A DNA stretch of 64,000 nucleotides, taken from NCBI RefSeq assembly GCF_011386835.1, contig NC_088805.1, positions 13,388,836 to 13,452,835 on the forward strand, given 5' to 3'. The position numbers and the translations under genes were made by a program. This DNA is from Chrysemys picta bellii. Lineage: Eukaryota; Chordata; Testudines; Emydidae. The notes below the pieces were generated by a model. The model was not told where the DNA came from. It did no database searches and was given only the letters and a program-made list of their open reading frames with translations. Of this stretch, positions 54,590 to 64,000 are shown in pieces (position 1 is the first letter of the stretch; every line of letters starts with the position of its first letter).

Positions 54590-56119
54590 GTGTCTCCCGA
54601 TTTAACACCAGACCAGAAGAATGAGGTGTCTGAGATGATCTTCTGGAACCAAGATGTGTTCTCGACAAAACCGGGTTGAACAACCGAGACATATCACCAC
54701 ATCGTCACGAACCCTGGGGCCAGAATAACAATGAGGCCCTATTGGGTGCCAGCGGCAAAAAGGGAGGAAATAAAAGCAGAAGTAAAAAAAATGCTGGAGT
54801 TGGGGATCATCGAAGAATCCCACAGTCAGTGGTCCAGCCCAATCGTGCTGGTGCCCAAACCTGATGGCACCACAAGATTTTGCAATGACTTCCGGTGACT
54901 AAACGAAGTATCCCACTTCGACGCGTACCCCATACCTCGCATAGATGAGCTAGTGGACCGTCTGGGTAATGCCCGGTACTTGACTACTCTAGACTTGACA
55001 AAGGGGTACTGGCAGATTCCCCTTGCAGAAGATGCAAAGGAAAAGACTGCGTTCTCTATACCAGAGGATCTTTTTCAATATACTGTCCTCCCTTTTGGAC
55101 TACACGGGGCCCCAGCTACCTTCCAGCGCCTCATGGACAAGCTATTACGCCCGCATAACAATTATGCTGCTGCCTACTTGGACGATGTGGTCATTCATAC
55201 CCCAGACTGGGAAACCCACCTGGAGAAGGTGGAGGCAGTCCTCGATACCTTCAGGTGAGCTGGCCTTACAGCAAACCCTGCCAAGTGCGCTGTAGGGTTT
55301 ACAGAGGCCAAATATCTTGGCTACATTGTGGGAAAAGGTTTGGTAAAACCCCAAGTGAACAAGTTAGAAGCCATCCAAAATTGGCCCTGACCAAGTTGCA
55401 AGAAACAAGTCCGTGCATTCCTAGGTGTGGTGGGGTATTACCGACGATTTATCCCCCACTTTGCCACAAGGGCAAGCCCTCTGACAGACCTAGTGAAAGC
55501 CCGTGGACCTGATCTGGTGAGATGGTCTGATGCAGCAGAGGAAGCATTCACAGACCTATGGACTGCCCTCTGCAGTAACCCCGTACTGATAGCCCCTGAT
55601 TTCACCAAGGAGTTTATCCTGCAGACGGATATATCGGAAGTAGGGTTGGGGGCCGTTCTATCACAGATGATTGGGGAGGAGGAACACCCAATTCTATACC
55701 TCAGTCGGAAACTCCTTCCAAGGGAACAAAAATATGCAGTGGTGGAGAGAGAATGCCTCGCTGTAAAATGGGCCATGGAAACATTGCACTACTACCTGCT
55801 CGGGCACAGATTTGTCCTCGTGACCAACCATGCCCCTCTTCAATGGATGCAGCGGAACAAGGAGAAGAACACAAGGGTGACCAGATGGTTTTTATCCCTC
55901 CAACCTTTCCAGTTCCGTGTGCAACACAGAGCAGGGAGCCGTCATGGCAACGCCGATGGCTTGTCACGTGTGCACTGTCTGGTGTCCCAAGCTGCCCAAC
56001 CCCTTGGCGTTGAGCAGGGGGGAGGGATATGTGACAGACTCAGACCAGTGGGGTACAGGAGTCTGGTAGAGGGCAAATATACTGGTCACTGGATGAGTAG
56101 TTTTCTGTTCCCTGAGTGA
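54590..56119 (+). pseudogene. Gypsy pol remnant: reverse transcriptase and RNase H
   Basis: The RT part shows the usual Ty3/gypsy order: WSSPIVLVPKPDG (near 54833), TTLDLTKGYWQIPL, VLPFGLHGAPATFQRLMD and the catalytic YLDDVVIH (about 55175-55198). The connection and RNase H parts follow (VRAFLGVVGYYRRFIPHF, then the first RNase H aspartate in LQTDISEVGLGAVLSQ, and VERECLAVKWAMETLHYYLLG, NHAPLQWM, GSRHGNADGLSRVH). In-frame stops occur near 54896, 55258 and 55388, so it is inactive. No integrase follows: after the RNase H only about 45 bp remain before the polypurine tract and LTR. Confidence 0.95.
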
Positions 56120-56689
56120 CCAGAGCAGGGGCTGCACTAGAGTAATCAGGAACCTGCTAGAACCAGTAAAGGCAGGCAGGCTAATCAGGACACCTGGAGC
56201 CAATTAAGAAGAAGCTTCTAGAATCAATTAAGGCAGGCTAATCAGGGCACCTGGGTTTTAAAAAGGAGCTCACTTCAGTTTGTGGTGTGAGTGTGAGGAG
56301 CTGGGAGCAAGAGGTGCAAGGAGCTGAGTGTGTGTTGCTGGAGGACTGAGGAGCACAAGCGTTATCAGACACCAGGAGGAAGGTCCTGTGGTGAGAATAA
56401 AGAAGGTGTTTGGAGGAGGCCATGGGGAAGTAGCCCAGGGAGTTGTAGCTGTCATGCAGCTGTTACAGGAGGCACTATAGACAGCTGCAATCCACAGGGC
56501 CCTGGGCTGGAACCCGGAGTAGAGGGCGGGCCCGGGTTCCCCCCAAACCTCCCAATTGACCTAGACTGTGGGTTCTTCCAGAGGGGAAGGTCTCTGGGCT
56601 GTTCCCCAACCCACATGGTGAACCTCTGAGGCAAGAAAATCCACCAATAAGCGCAGGACCCACCAAGATAGAGGAGGAACTTTGTCACA
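56030..56689 (+). repeat. Gypsy 3' LTR, 660 bp
   Basis: Begins tgtgacagactcagaccagt, ends tttgtcaca, with an inverted tgtgac/gtcaca pair at the tips. A TATA-like ttttaaaaagg lies near 56255 and AATAAA at 56396-56401. Related LTR pieces occur at 31160-31620. Confidence 0.88.
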
Positions 56690-56753
56690 CATATTGCAGT
56701 GCAAAGCAAAGGAAGGACCTTGCCCAGGATGCTGTGCAGTCACTGGTAGCTCT

Positions 56754-57500
56754 TGTGACAGAGGGCAATTTCTTGCAACATCTTGATCAAACCTTATTAG
56801 GTTTAATACCCTTGGCATCCATTGTATTAAAAATGCAACTGTTTATGTGTTATTGTAGGAATATGTAACTTTTCTAGGAGACTAATGTAAACCTTGGGAA
56901 AATGTCAGGCACTTCAACTAACTGTTTGGGACAATACATGTGATGTGATTTTCCTAGGAGGTACTTGGGAGGAAACCCATTATCTAATGATTACCTACTC
57001 CTGGAAACTCCAGATCAAAGACCCCTGAATTGTACAGAAGGGACTAAACTTTCATGAGTGGGCTAGTTCTGAGCTGAGGCTGCTATGAATTTGTGACCAC
57101 AGACAAGACCCTTTTCTGGGGTTCTAAAGGACTGATCCATCCAGAGCCCATGTTAAAGTTGGGGTGATCTTTGGTTAGCTTCATTTGTATGTGTGTAGGT
57201 TCTTTGATTGTTTTTAATATGTTTTCTCTGTAATGCTTTTACTTTAAGAATAAAATATGCTGGCTTTTAAAGAACTGTGTGGTAACTGTAGGAAGTTGCA
57301 CTGTTATTAGTCTCTGAAGAGACGAAAAAAATAGACCTGCTTAGGCAGACTGTCTTTTGCTGGGAATAACACAATGAAGGCAAGGAACTGTTCAGTCTGG
57401 CAATACTCTGCTCAGGAGGGAGAGAGAGGCGTGTCTCCAACCAAGAAAGGCAACGGCTAGGGAGCCAGAAGCCTGAGAGTAGATGCCCTTGTTGTGCCAC
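56754..57500 (+). repeat. Probable ERV LTR, plus strand
   Basis: Starts tgtgacagagggc at 56754 and has 'ttttctctgtaatgctttta' followed by AATAAA at 57249-57254. The same block occurs in reverse at 28870-29660. The right end is approximate, and no internal genes are present. Confidence 0.5.
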
Positions 57501-57507
57501 AAACTAA

Positions 57508-57848
57508 GGCCTTGTACTCGAAAAATTTTTGTCACCAAAAGTTATGCGGCTTTAACTAAAGTGCTTTAATTGAACTGCTGTTGCATGTCCACACTATGCA
57601 CCTTGTGTCAGCAGAATGCATCCACACTAGCAGCTCTTGCATCGACACAGAGAGCAGTGCACTGTGGGTAGCAATCCCACTGTGCAACTGGCCGCAAGGT
57701 GCTTTAGAAAGGGTTTGCAATACCTCCTGGGGCAAGTACAGTGTCGCATGATGCAGGTTTCTCAATCCCAGTGTTCCAGGGGCATCCTAGTAGACTGTCA
57801 ACCGCTTTTCAACTGAAGGGGAAGGGAGAGGAAAGTGGCGTGTGTGCG
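57508..57848 (-). mobile_element. Non-autonomous Harbinger element, minus strand, partial
   Basis: TAA (57505-57507) precedes ggccttgtactcg, the counterpart of the right end of 46354-47334. The following blocks (for example 'agagcagtgcactgtgggta', 'tgatgcaggtttctcaatcc') are the reverse complement of that element's right third. It is cut at 57848 by a hAT insertion; the other end, beyond 58147, was not located. Confidence 0.8.
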
Positions 57849-58139
57849 CAGGGGCGGCTCCAGGCACCAGTGCACCAAGCGCGTGTCTGGGGCGGCAAGC
57901 CGTGGGGGGCAGCCTGCGGTCGCTGTGAGGGCGGCAGTCCGGGAGCCTTCGGTGGCATGCCTGCAGGAAGTCTGCCGGTCCCGCCACTTCAGCGGCGGGT
58001 ACGCTGAAGCCACGGGACCGATGGCCCTCCCGCAGGCATGCCGCCAAATCTGCGTTACCAGCAGACCTCCTGCAGGCGCGCCGCCGAAAGCCGCCTGACT
58101 GCCGTGCTTGGGGCAGCAAAATACATAGAGCTGCCCCTG
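57849..58139. mobile_element. hAT MITE, 291 bp, inside the Harbinger element
   Basis: Left end caggggcggctccaggcac and right end 'agagctgcccctg' are inverted repeats. Flanks tgtgtgcg (57841-57848) and tgggtgtg (58140-58147) agree at 6 of 8 positions. Inner halves 'cgcgtgtctggggcggcaag' and 'gtgcttggggcagcaaaata' are family-typical. Confidence 0.85.
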
Positions 58140-58147
58140 TGGGTGTG

Positions 58148-58849
58148 GGTGTGTCCGGGGGGATGACGGCAGGCTGACCGACCTATCCTGAGGCAGGGGA
58201 AGGGGGACACCCCCCACCTCAGCCCCCAGTTCTACTCAGCACAGCAGTCTCTCCCGAAGCAACCCACTCTGCCTGCGTGCAGTTCTGTGATTCCCTCCGA
58301 GTTCTCCCACAGCGTCCTCAGCTGCTGGAAGCGGCATCCTGAGGAGCTCTGCGAGCTCTTCCAGATGAGGAATATTAAAGTAGCACAGAGGTCGGTCCCC
58401 ACCACTTACTGATGACACAGTCTATTGTACGTTACCATAGCTGTCAATAATCTTATGCTATTGTGACCACAATATGATGCTATAACATCAGTATTCCACA
58501 GATATCTCATCCATCCCCCATGGAAGCACTGCTATCTTACAATGCCAAGAAGTCTCAGGCTGAGTTAAACGGCAATGGAATTTATACTGAATGTTCACAT
58601 CTATAGTAATCAAGCACTGACTGTTTTGTGTTTATAGCCAAGATCAATATTACTTGCAGATGTATTAGTTCTCACCCTTTGCCTTCAGCTTTGGAACTGT
58701 GTCTGCATTTCTGAACTGAGAGAATTCACACAGGAAAGACCCCCCACCCCGGAGCCTCCAAAAAGCAACAGAAGAGATATGGCATGCAAGTGATCAGAAG
58801 TGCAATAGGGTCTAACACATGGAATGCTATGCAAGTGTATATAATACTA
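58148..58849. other. Intergenic DNA, possibly the rest of the Harbinger derivative
   Basis: 58148-58430 may be the remaining part of the element split at 57848. The 60-codon minus frame 58236-58418 (contains LEELAELLRMPLPAAEDAV) is leucine-rich but I do not recognise it. Nothing else supported. Confidence 0.3.
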
Positions 58850-58950
58850 AACCCTGTGGGCCAAATTCTCTGTTGTAAATGGCCCACCTCCGTGAAAGTC
58901 AATGGAGCTGCAATAGTTTATTCCAGCGCAGAATTTTGTCCACCATGTGT
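58850..58950. repeat. Old palindromic repeat
   Basis: 'gggccaaattctctgttgta' and 'gcgcagaattttgtcca' mirror around 'gtgaaagtcaatggagctg'. Same class as 44905-44998. Confidence 0.5.
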
Positions 58951-59227
58951 GCCAGATTGGGAGTCACTGCCAGGAGCGAAGTTACTGGCATGGGGCATAG
59001 CGTGACAAGCAGCGATGATATGCAGGTACATTCAGAATCGGTAGGAGACACCTTATCAAAAGACTAGAGAACACAATAAAGACTAGTGCATAGGGGCAAG
59101 AGTACTGGTGTTTCTTTGAGAACTGACCTTGAATCTGCATTCACTCTGGAAACAAACCCAGAAAAAAAATGGATCTACATCTTCTCCAGGGAAGATAATC
59201 TCATAACAAAATTCAGTCTTTAGAAGC

Positions 59228-59391
59228 AATTGTTGCCAGAAGCTGGGAGTGGACAACAGGGGAATGGCTCACTCGATTGCCTGTTCTGTTCATTCCCTCT
59301 GAAGCACTTGGCATTGGCCCTTGTCGGAAGACAGGATACTGGGCTAGATGGACCATTGGTCTGGCCCAGTACGGCTGCTCTGATGTTCTTA
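59228..59391 (+). repeat. CR1 LINE 3' end
   Basis: 'gaagcacttggcattggccc', 'ggaagacaggatactgggct' and 'ggaccattggtctggcccag' followed by 'tgatgttctt' is the same subfamily tail as 37500-37645. Confidence 0.9.
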
Positions 59392-59684
59392 AGGTACCCA
59401 CCGTCAATGGCACGCATCCACTGACTCCAGTGTGCATTTGTCTTGCAAACAGCTCTGCTCTTTCATCTATGCTGCCACACCGTCTTATTAAACAAACTAT
59501 AATTTGGAACCATCATACAGTGCACATAGCCAGCCTCGGTAACATCAAGATCTCATCACTGTTACCTTCATGCTGCCTCCCCTCATTCCTGCTATTGTTT
59601 TACAATCCCTTGTTGTGTCTTCTTTCAATTCAGATTGTAAACTCTTCGAGGCAGGGACCATGTCTTCTTTGAGATTCATACATT

Positions 59685-59882
59685 TCAGGGCCACAAGGGA
59701 CCATTATGATCATCTAGTTTGACTCTGCATAACACTGGCCAATAAGTCTCACCCGGTAACCTTTGCATCAAGCTTACAGCTTCTGTTTGAGATACAGCAT
59801 AATCTCTCAGGAAGATACCCAGTCTTGACTTAAAAACTGAAAATGATGGAGAATCCACCATGACCCCTCGTCCCTAGAAAAG
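59685..59882 (-). repeat. CR1 LINE 3' part, minus strand, older subfamily
   Basis: 'gggccacaagggaccattat', 'gatcatctagtttgactctg' and 'gatggagaatccaccatgac' give the antisense 3' part of a CR1 group distinct from the others here. Confidence 0.75.
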
Positions 59883-61559
59883 TGAATGACAAAGATACTT
59901 AAAAATCACTTAATACAAGGAGTTTCAGGGATTTTGCCATAAATTCTCCAGAAAAATTCTACCTTTTCTGTTTGTCCAATATCTCATACAATACGGCCAT
60001 GATTCTCATGGGGACCTTCACGTTGTATTGCAATATAAAGTAATAATAATTGATAATAATAAAAATAAAAAGAACTTGCCCCAATTGTTTGTTTGAGGGC
60101 AGATCCTTAACCCTGTGATACCTGCTTTGCACTGATCTCCTGGTACAAAGCAGACTTAAATGTGGCAAACCTGGCAGTAGAGAACTCCCCCTGTGTGTAG
60201 ATTATCCCTGGATGGTAATGAACGAGTGTAGCTGGCTCTCTGCCATCCTTTCCAGACCACCAGCGAGTTCCTGGGAGAACGGGCGTGTGGCAGAGCATCC
60301 TTGCACTATGGCGATCCTTTCTGCTGCAATGGCCCCATGGAGCCATTGGCAGATGGGTTAGTTTAAACCAGTAGAACATTTGGCCCTGAGTAAGGTCATC
60401 GCTGTTCTAAAAAGATTCCTTTGCTGAAGGAGTCTGAATACATTCCAAAACATGCTAGATTTGTAATCTCTCCGTTAATAGATAGTTGGCCCCATGTCAA
60501 AAATGGACCCCCTAATTTCATTTTAACACAGTATGGGTATCTAATACACAGTCTCATGCAGTCATAAAATGGACATGGATACTAGGTAAGTCTTGATTTT
60601 AGTTTTAAACTTTATGTATAGGTTTGAGCATTTAAAAAACACAAGAAACAAGGAAATAACAGATAACAGTAAATATTATATATTCAAAACAGTGTAATGA
60701 AAACAGCATTAAGGATACAGCTGCAAAATTCCTGCTGCTACCCTGCTGTAAGATACCACTTGTCTCGATCCATCCCCCATTATTTCTTAAGGGGATGGGG
60801 GGAAAGGACAAACTTTCAAAAATAATTAAAATTAGAGATCACATCAATCAGATAATAACTTTTAGGCCTTATTTGATGTGACACAAATCTCCAGCCTATA
60901 CCAGCAAACAGTCTTATGTGTGTTTTCGATCTCAAAGCTGAAGCGATCCAAGACTAAGAATCAAACCGCAGTGATGCATGTTCAGGAGCAGCAGTGGACT
61001 GCTGCAAAAAGGGGAGTCAGCATTCAAGCAGCAGATTATAACTCCCAAACATAAAACTCAAGGTGAATGAGGCCTGATCACAATTTCCCAACTTGCATCA
61101 AGTAATTTCCCTATTGCTGATGCTTGTTCCTAAAACACACATGCTTACACCCGACATTTTACCCAATGCCTGATTGGATACTGACTAGCTGTTTCCACAT
61201 TATCCATGATAGAGGAAGGATTCTGGAGTCCTAAGAACCTGCTGTTTTTCCAAACACTTTCCTTTCCTCCCCCCATCTTTATGGATCCTTTCAGCTCATC
61301 ATTGCAGTGATGACAATTCTCATGGTTTTCTCATGAGTTCGGTGATATATAGTCTTTTTCTTAAAGTACCTGAAACCAGATGATTGTCAGAATCTCAGCT
61401 TTCATTTTAAAAAAGGACATTTCTAGGCCTCCTGGTGGCAGAGAAAAGCTTGAAAATATGACCCAAGAGTACCCCCAAAGGCCCAGAAACCAAAAGCCAA
61501 GTAAAAAGCACCCAACATTTATTATTTTTGATAAATTTCATAATTTTGAAGCCAGTTTC
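59883..61559. other. Intergenic DNA, nothing recognised
   Basis: AT-rich. No gene, RNA gene or clear transposon is supported. The 90-codon minus frame 60107-60379 has no recognised domain. Confidence 0.35.
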
Positions 61560-61571
61560 ATAATTTTAAGT

Positions 61572-61747
61572 TTCAGAGTAGCAGCCGTGTTAGTCTGTAT
61601 TCGCAAAAAGAACAGGAGTACTTGTGGCACCTTAGAGACTAACAAATTTATTAGAGCATAAGCTTTCGTGGGCTGTAGTGGGCTGTAGTCCACGAAAGCT
61701 TATGCTCTAATAAATTTGTTAGTCTCTAAGGTGCCACAAGTACTCCT
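61572..61747 (-). repeat. Palindromic retroposon, 12-bp TSD, minus strand
   Basis: The 3' tail is at the left ('ttcagagtagcagccgtgtt', 'agtctgtattcgc'), followed by two arms that mirror each other around 'gggctgtagtgggctgtag'. The 12-bp duplication ataattttaagt flanks it exactly (61560-61571, 61748-61759). Same family as 47459-47669 and 62558-62730, in the opposite orientation. Confidence 0.92.
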
Positions 61748-62107
61748 ATAATTTTAAGTGTCACCAATCCCTAGGATTGGTGGGTTGGCAATACTGAATC
61801 AGGGCTAGAGGGGGTGTCTACCTTTCAGAGATCAGCAGCAACTCTCCTAAATCAGCTAGTAGGATGTAAGCCACTCCATGAAGCCAAGCATGCTGTCCTT
61901 GTTTCCACTTTTAATAGACCCAACAGCAGCTATTGTGCTGGGCCTCACTTCCAAGAGCATCTAGCTTCTTTGGGCTTTATCCTAAATGTTCCTTAGGCAA
62001 ATAGTTTAAAAAAAAAAAAAAAGCATCTTGAGAATGTTGCTCTCTGTAGGCACTTCTGCTATGGTGGTTTGATCACCTTGGTCTCTTTAGTGGTGCAGTA
62101 TTGAGAC

Positions 62108-62467
62108 GTAGGGTGACCACATTTCCTAAAGGGAAAATGGGACACCCCCAGCGGCTTGCCTGAGGGCCCCCCCATGAGGCTGTTTCCGGTTGCTGGAAGC
62201 CTGCCATACCCCTGCATGCGTGAACGCTGCCTTCCCTCCCTGCTTCTCCCCTCCCCCCCCACCCCGGTGCAGGGCTGTCATCTCTGTTCCCTCCCCCCCA
62301 CATTCCTCCACACTGCAACCCGCTTTTTTGACAAAAGTGGACATCTGTCAACAGATCAAGTCGGCAAGAGCAAACAGGACAAATGCCCACTTTTGGAGGG
62401 AAAAAAATCCTGACAGCCAGGACAGGGCTTAAAAAAGGGACTGTCCCGGTCAAAATGGTCACCCTAC
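62108..62467. mobile_element. hAT-like element, 360 bp
   Basis: The ends gtagggtgaccac and 'tggtcaccctac' are exact inverted repeats, with further mirrored blocks just inside ('gggaaaatgggacacccc' against 'gggactgtcccggtcaaaat'). No clear 8-bp duplication. The interior shadows frames at 62073-62462 on the minus strand. Confidence 0.75.
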
Positions 62468-62557
62468 ACCACAGTCAATCGGAATTTTGCCATTGACTTC
62501 AGTAAGCAAAGATCCCCATCCTGTATTCAAAGGATCTTCTTGTATATGTATCAGGAA

Positions 62558-62730
62558 AAAAGAACAGGAGTACTTGTGGCACCTTAGAGACTAACAAATT
62601 TATTATGCATCCGAAGAAGTGGGCTGTAGTCCACGAAAGCTTATGCTCTAATAAATTTGTTAGTCTCTAAGGTGCCACAAGTACTCCTGTTCTTTTTGCG
62701 GATACAGACTAACACGGCTGCTACTCTGAA
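62558..62730 (+). repeat. Palindromic retroposon, 12-bp TSD
   Basis: The left arm aaagaacaggagtacttgtg... to 'aaatttatta' is the reverse complement of part of the right arm ('taataaatttgttagtctc' to 'ctcctgttcttttt'), which continues into the tail 'gcggatacagactaacacgg'. The duplication atgtatcaggaa is at 62546-62557 and 62731-62742. Confidence 0.92.
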
Positions 62731-62742
62731 ATGTATCAGGAA

Positions 62743-63760
62743 GCCATTCATCTCCATCTGTGTGTATCCTTATTTTATCTTCCTTATGTTCTACCCTGAT
62801 GCTCATTAATTTGTTATCTTTCATGGGTTCTACAAATATGCTGGGGTTAGAAGTTTCCCTTTCACACAGATTTTATGTGGTTTATAGGATGGATTCTCAA
62901 GTGTTCAGGATTTTCCATCCTCCCCTCAGGGGAAATTACCCAAATATTTATTTTATTTTGAGTTGAAAATCTGAACACAGAATGATCTAAAAGCGAGTTT
63001 CTCTCATGAGTAATTGACCAAGAAGTCAGCAGCTGAGCTGTTAGAAGATGCAAGTGAGTTTGGCAGAGTGCCGTTAGTGGGAGAGGAGGAACCCCTTCTG
63101 CTTTACAAATAAGTGGTGTACACAGAAAGGTTCTTTCTGAACAGACTTATTCGTGTTATTGGGCATCAGAAAATATAATCACAGCTCTTAAAAAACCCAT
63201 AACTGGCGGAGACAATTCAAAAGGTAAAAACAACACGAAATACCCTATTGGATTCTACTCCCGGCTAAATGAATCCCACTAATGCTCTGATTTTATACCC
63301 TTCCTTTAGACATTATTTTTAAAACATTATTTTATTACACAGCTGAGAGCTCTATTTATTCCGTACTGTTGGCGAAATTAAGGTTATCAAAGCACCAGGT
63401 GGTTAAAACATCCCCAGGATGGACATGCCATAATGATGGATGTCTAGAATCACTGATGAAAACCACACACAACAATACTGTATGTTCAAAAGTTACTTTT
63501 CAGACCAGAGGGAGAATCTTAATCACAGTTGCTGAATGCACTTCTGGCAAGTGTGCTGTATTTTGCTGTCCATTAAACAAATTAAGTGAATGGAAAGCTC
63601 CACTGAAAATGGGAACTGACGCTTCCTAACTGATGATGTTGATTACAGACTCATTGGGCCTGACTCAGATTCCGTACTTTAAGGCCCCGATACTACCATG
63701 GGATCCATGAAGGCACAAGGATCTGCCCTGGCGCTTGCATGGAACCCACTGAAGTCTGGG
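62743..63760. other. Intergenic DNA, nothing recognised
   Basis: No supported gene or repeat in this AT-rich stretch. Confidence 0.35.
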
Positions 63761-64000
63761 CAGAGGCAGATTACGGTTTCCTGGGGCCCTGGGCCAGAGC
63801 AAGTGGGGAGCCCCCACCCCACTGTTTCTGCCTGCGGCCCCGCCTGCATTCCACACCTTCCGACTGCAGCCTGGCCCACCACCCCACCCCTTTCTGCCCC
63901 TTCCCTGCGGCCACTCCTGTTCCACCCAGGGTCCCCCCATTCCACCTCCCCACTGCAGCCCTGCAACCCCTTTTGCTCCTTCCCCCCCCTCCAACTTCGA
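63761..64000. mobile_element. hAT element start, cut by the window end
   Basis: The left end cagaggcagattacggtttc followed by 'ctggggccctgggccagagc' is collinear with the left end of the element at 19219 (cagtggtgggtttacaatgg...), and a C-rich interior follows as there. The right end lies outside the window. The minus frames at 63665-63994 are shadows of the C-rich DNA. Confidence 0.7.

Larger units (their letters stand above)
54433..56689 (+). mobile_element. Ty3/gypsy retrotransposon, 5' LTR and gag lost
   Basis: The first 42 bp (54433-54474) repeat the start of the 660-bp 3' LTR (56030-56689), both beginning tgtgacagac. Between them lie RT and RNase H coding remnants and, just before the 3' LTR, a purine-rich polypurine tract (56012-56027). 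The rest of the 5' LTR, gag and protease are missing. The flanks ctata and catat do not form an exact target duplication. Confidence 0.9.

Noticed and set aside
58236..58418. Leucine-rich 60-codon minus-strand frame as a gene fragment
   Set aside because: No recognised family, no splice context, and it probably lies within a disrupted DNA transposon.

Overview
This is vertebrate nuclear DNA, almost certainly from a cryptodiran turtle. The evidence is the repeat content: a tRNA-derived SINE whose 3' tail matches local CR1 LINE tails, many CR1 3' ends, hAT and PIF/Harbinger DNA transposons, Ty3/gypsy and ERV-type LTRs, and worn MIR-like SINEs. No bacterial-type gene, operon, rRNA, tRNA gene or CRISPR array is present, and most long open frames are by-products of GC-rich repeats.

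Only one host coding feature is supported: the first coding exon of a gamma-glutamyltransferase on the minus strand (13140-13300), most like GGT5. It encodes a short cytosolic tail, a signal-anchor helix and the start of the ectodomain, and ends at a consensus splice donor. The rest of the gene should lie at lower coordinates, beyond a first intron of more than 13 kb that fills the left end of the window. Everything to the right of 13.3 kb is 5' flank or intergenic DNA made largely of transposons.

Layout. 0-13 kb (intron): hAT elements (780-1424, 9404-9599), ERV-type LTRs, a CR1 split by a 333-bp fold-back hAT element, MIR-like SINEs and a tRNA-SINE. 13-20 kb: the GGT exon, Harbinger-related MITEs, a SINE, an LTR fragment and a 1-kb GC-rich hAT element. 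20.9-22.9 kb: a PIF/Harbinger element whose transposase keeps all three catalytic residues and has one visible frameshift. 23-35 kb: CR1 pieces, a near-perfect 91-bp hairpin, LTRs, and two hAT-like elements with tandem-repeat interiors. 36.1-41.0 kb: a full-length PIF/Harbinger with TIRs, a TAA target duplication, decayed transposase and decayed Myb-like genes, split by a CR1 with an inverted Harbinger fragment at its 5' junction and by a mariner-like MITE in the Myb-like gene's intron. 41-54 kb: SINEs, CR1, hAT and Harbinger derivatives, a palindromic retroposon and LTRs. 54.4-56.7 kb: a Ty3/gypsy element with RT and RNase H next to its 3' LTR. 57-64 kb: another LTR, a Harbinger derivative split by a hAT, and two more palindromic retroposons.

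The elements form working pairs: the SINE shares the CR1 tail that the CR1 reverse transcriptase is thought to recognise, and short Harbinger and hAT copies would depend on transposases made elsewhere. Several insertions are nested, which gives a relative order of events. Coordinates of old, decayed repeats are approximate.
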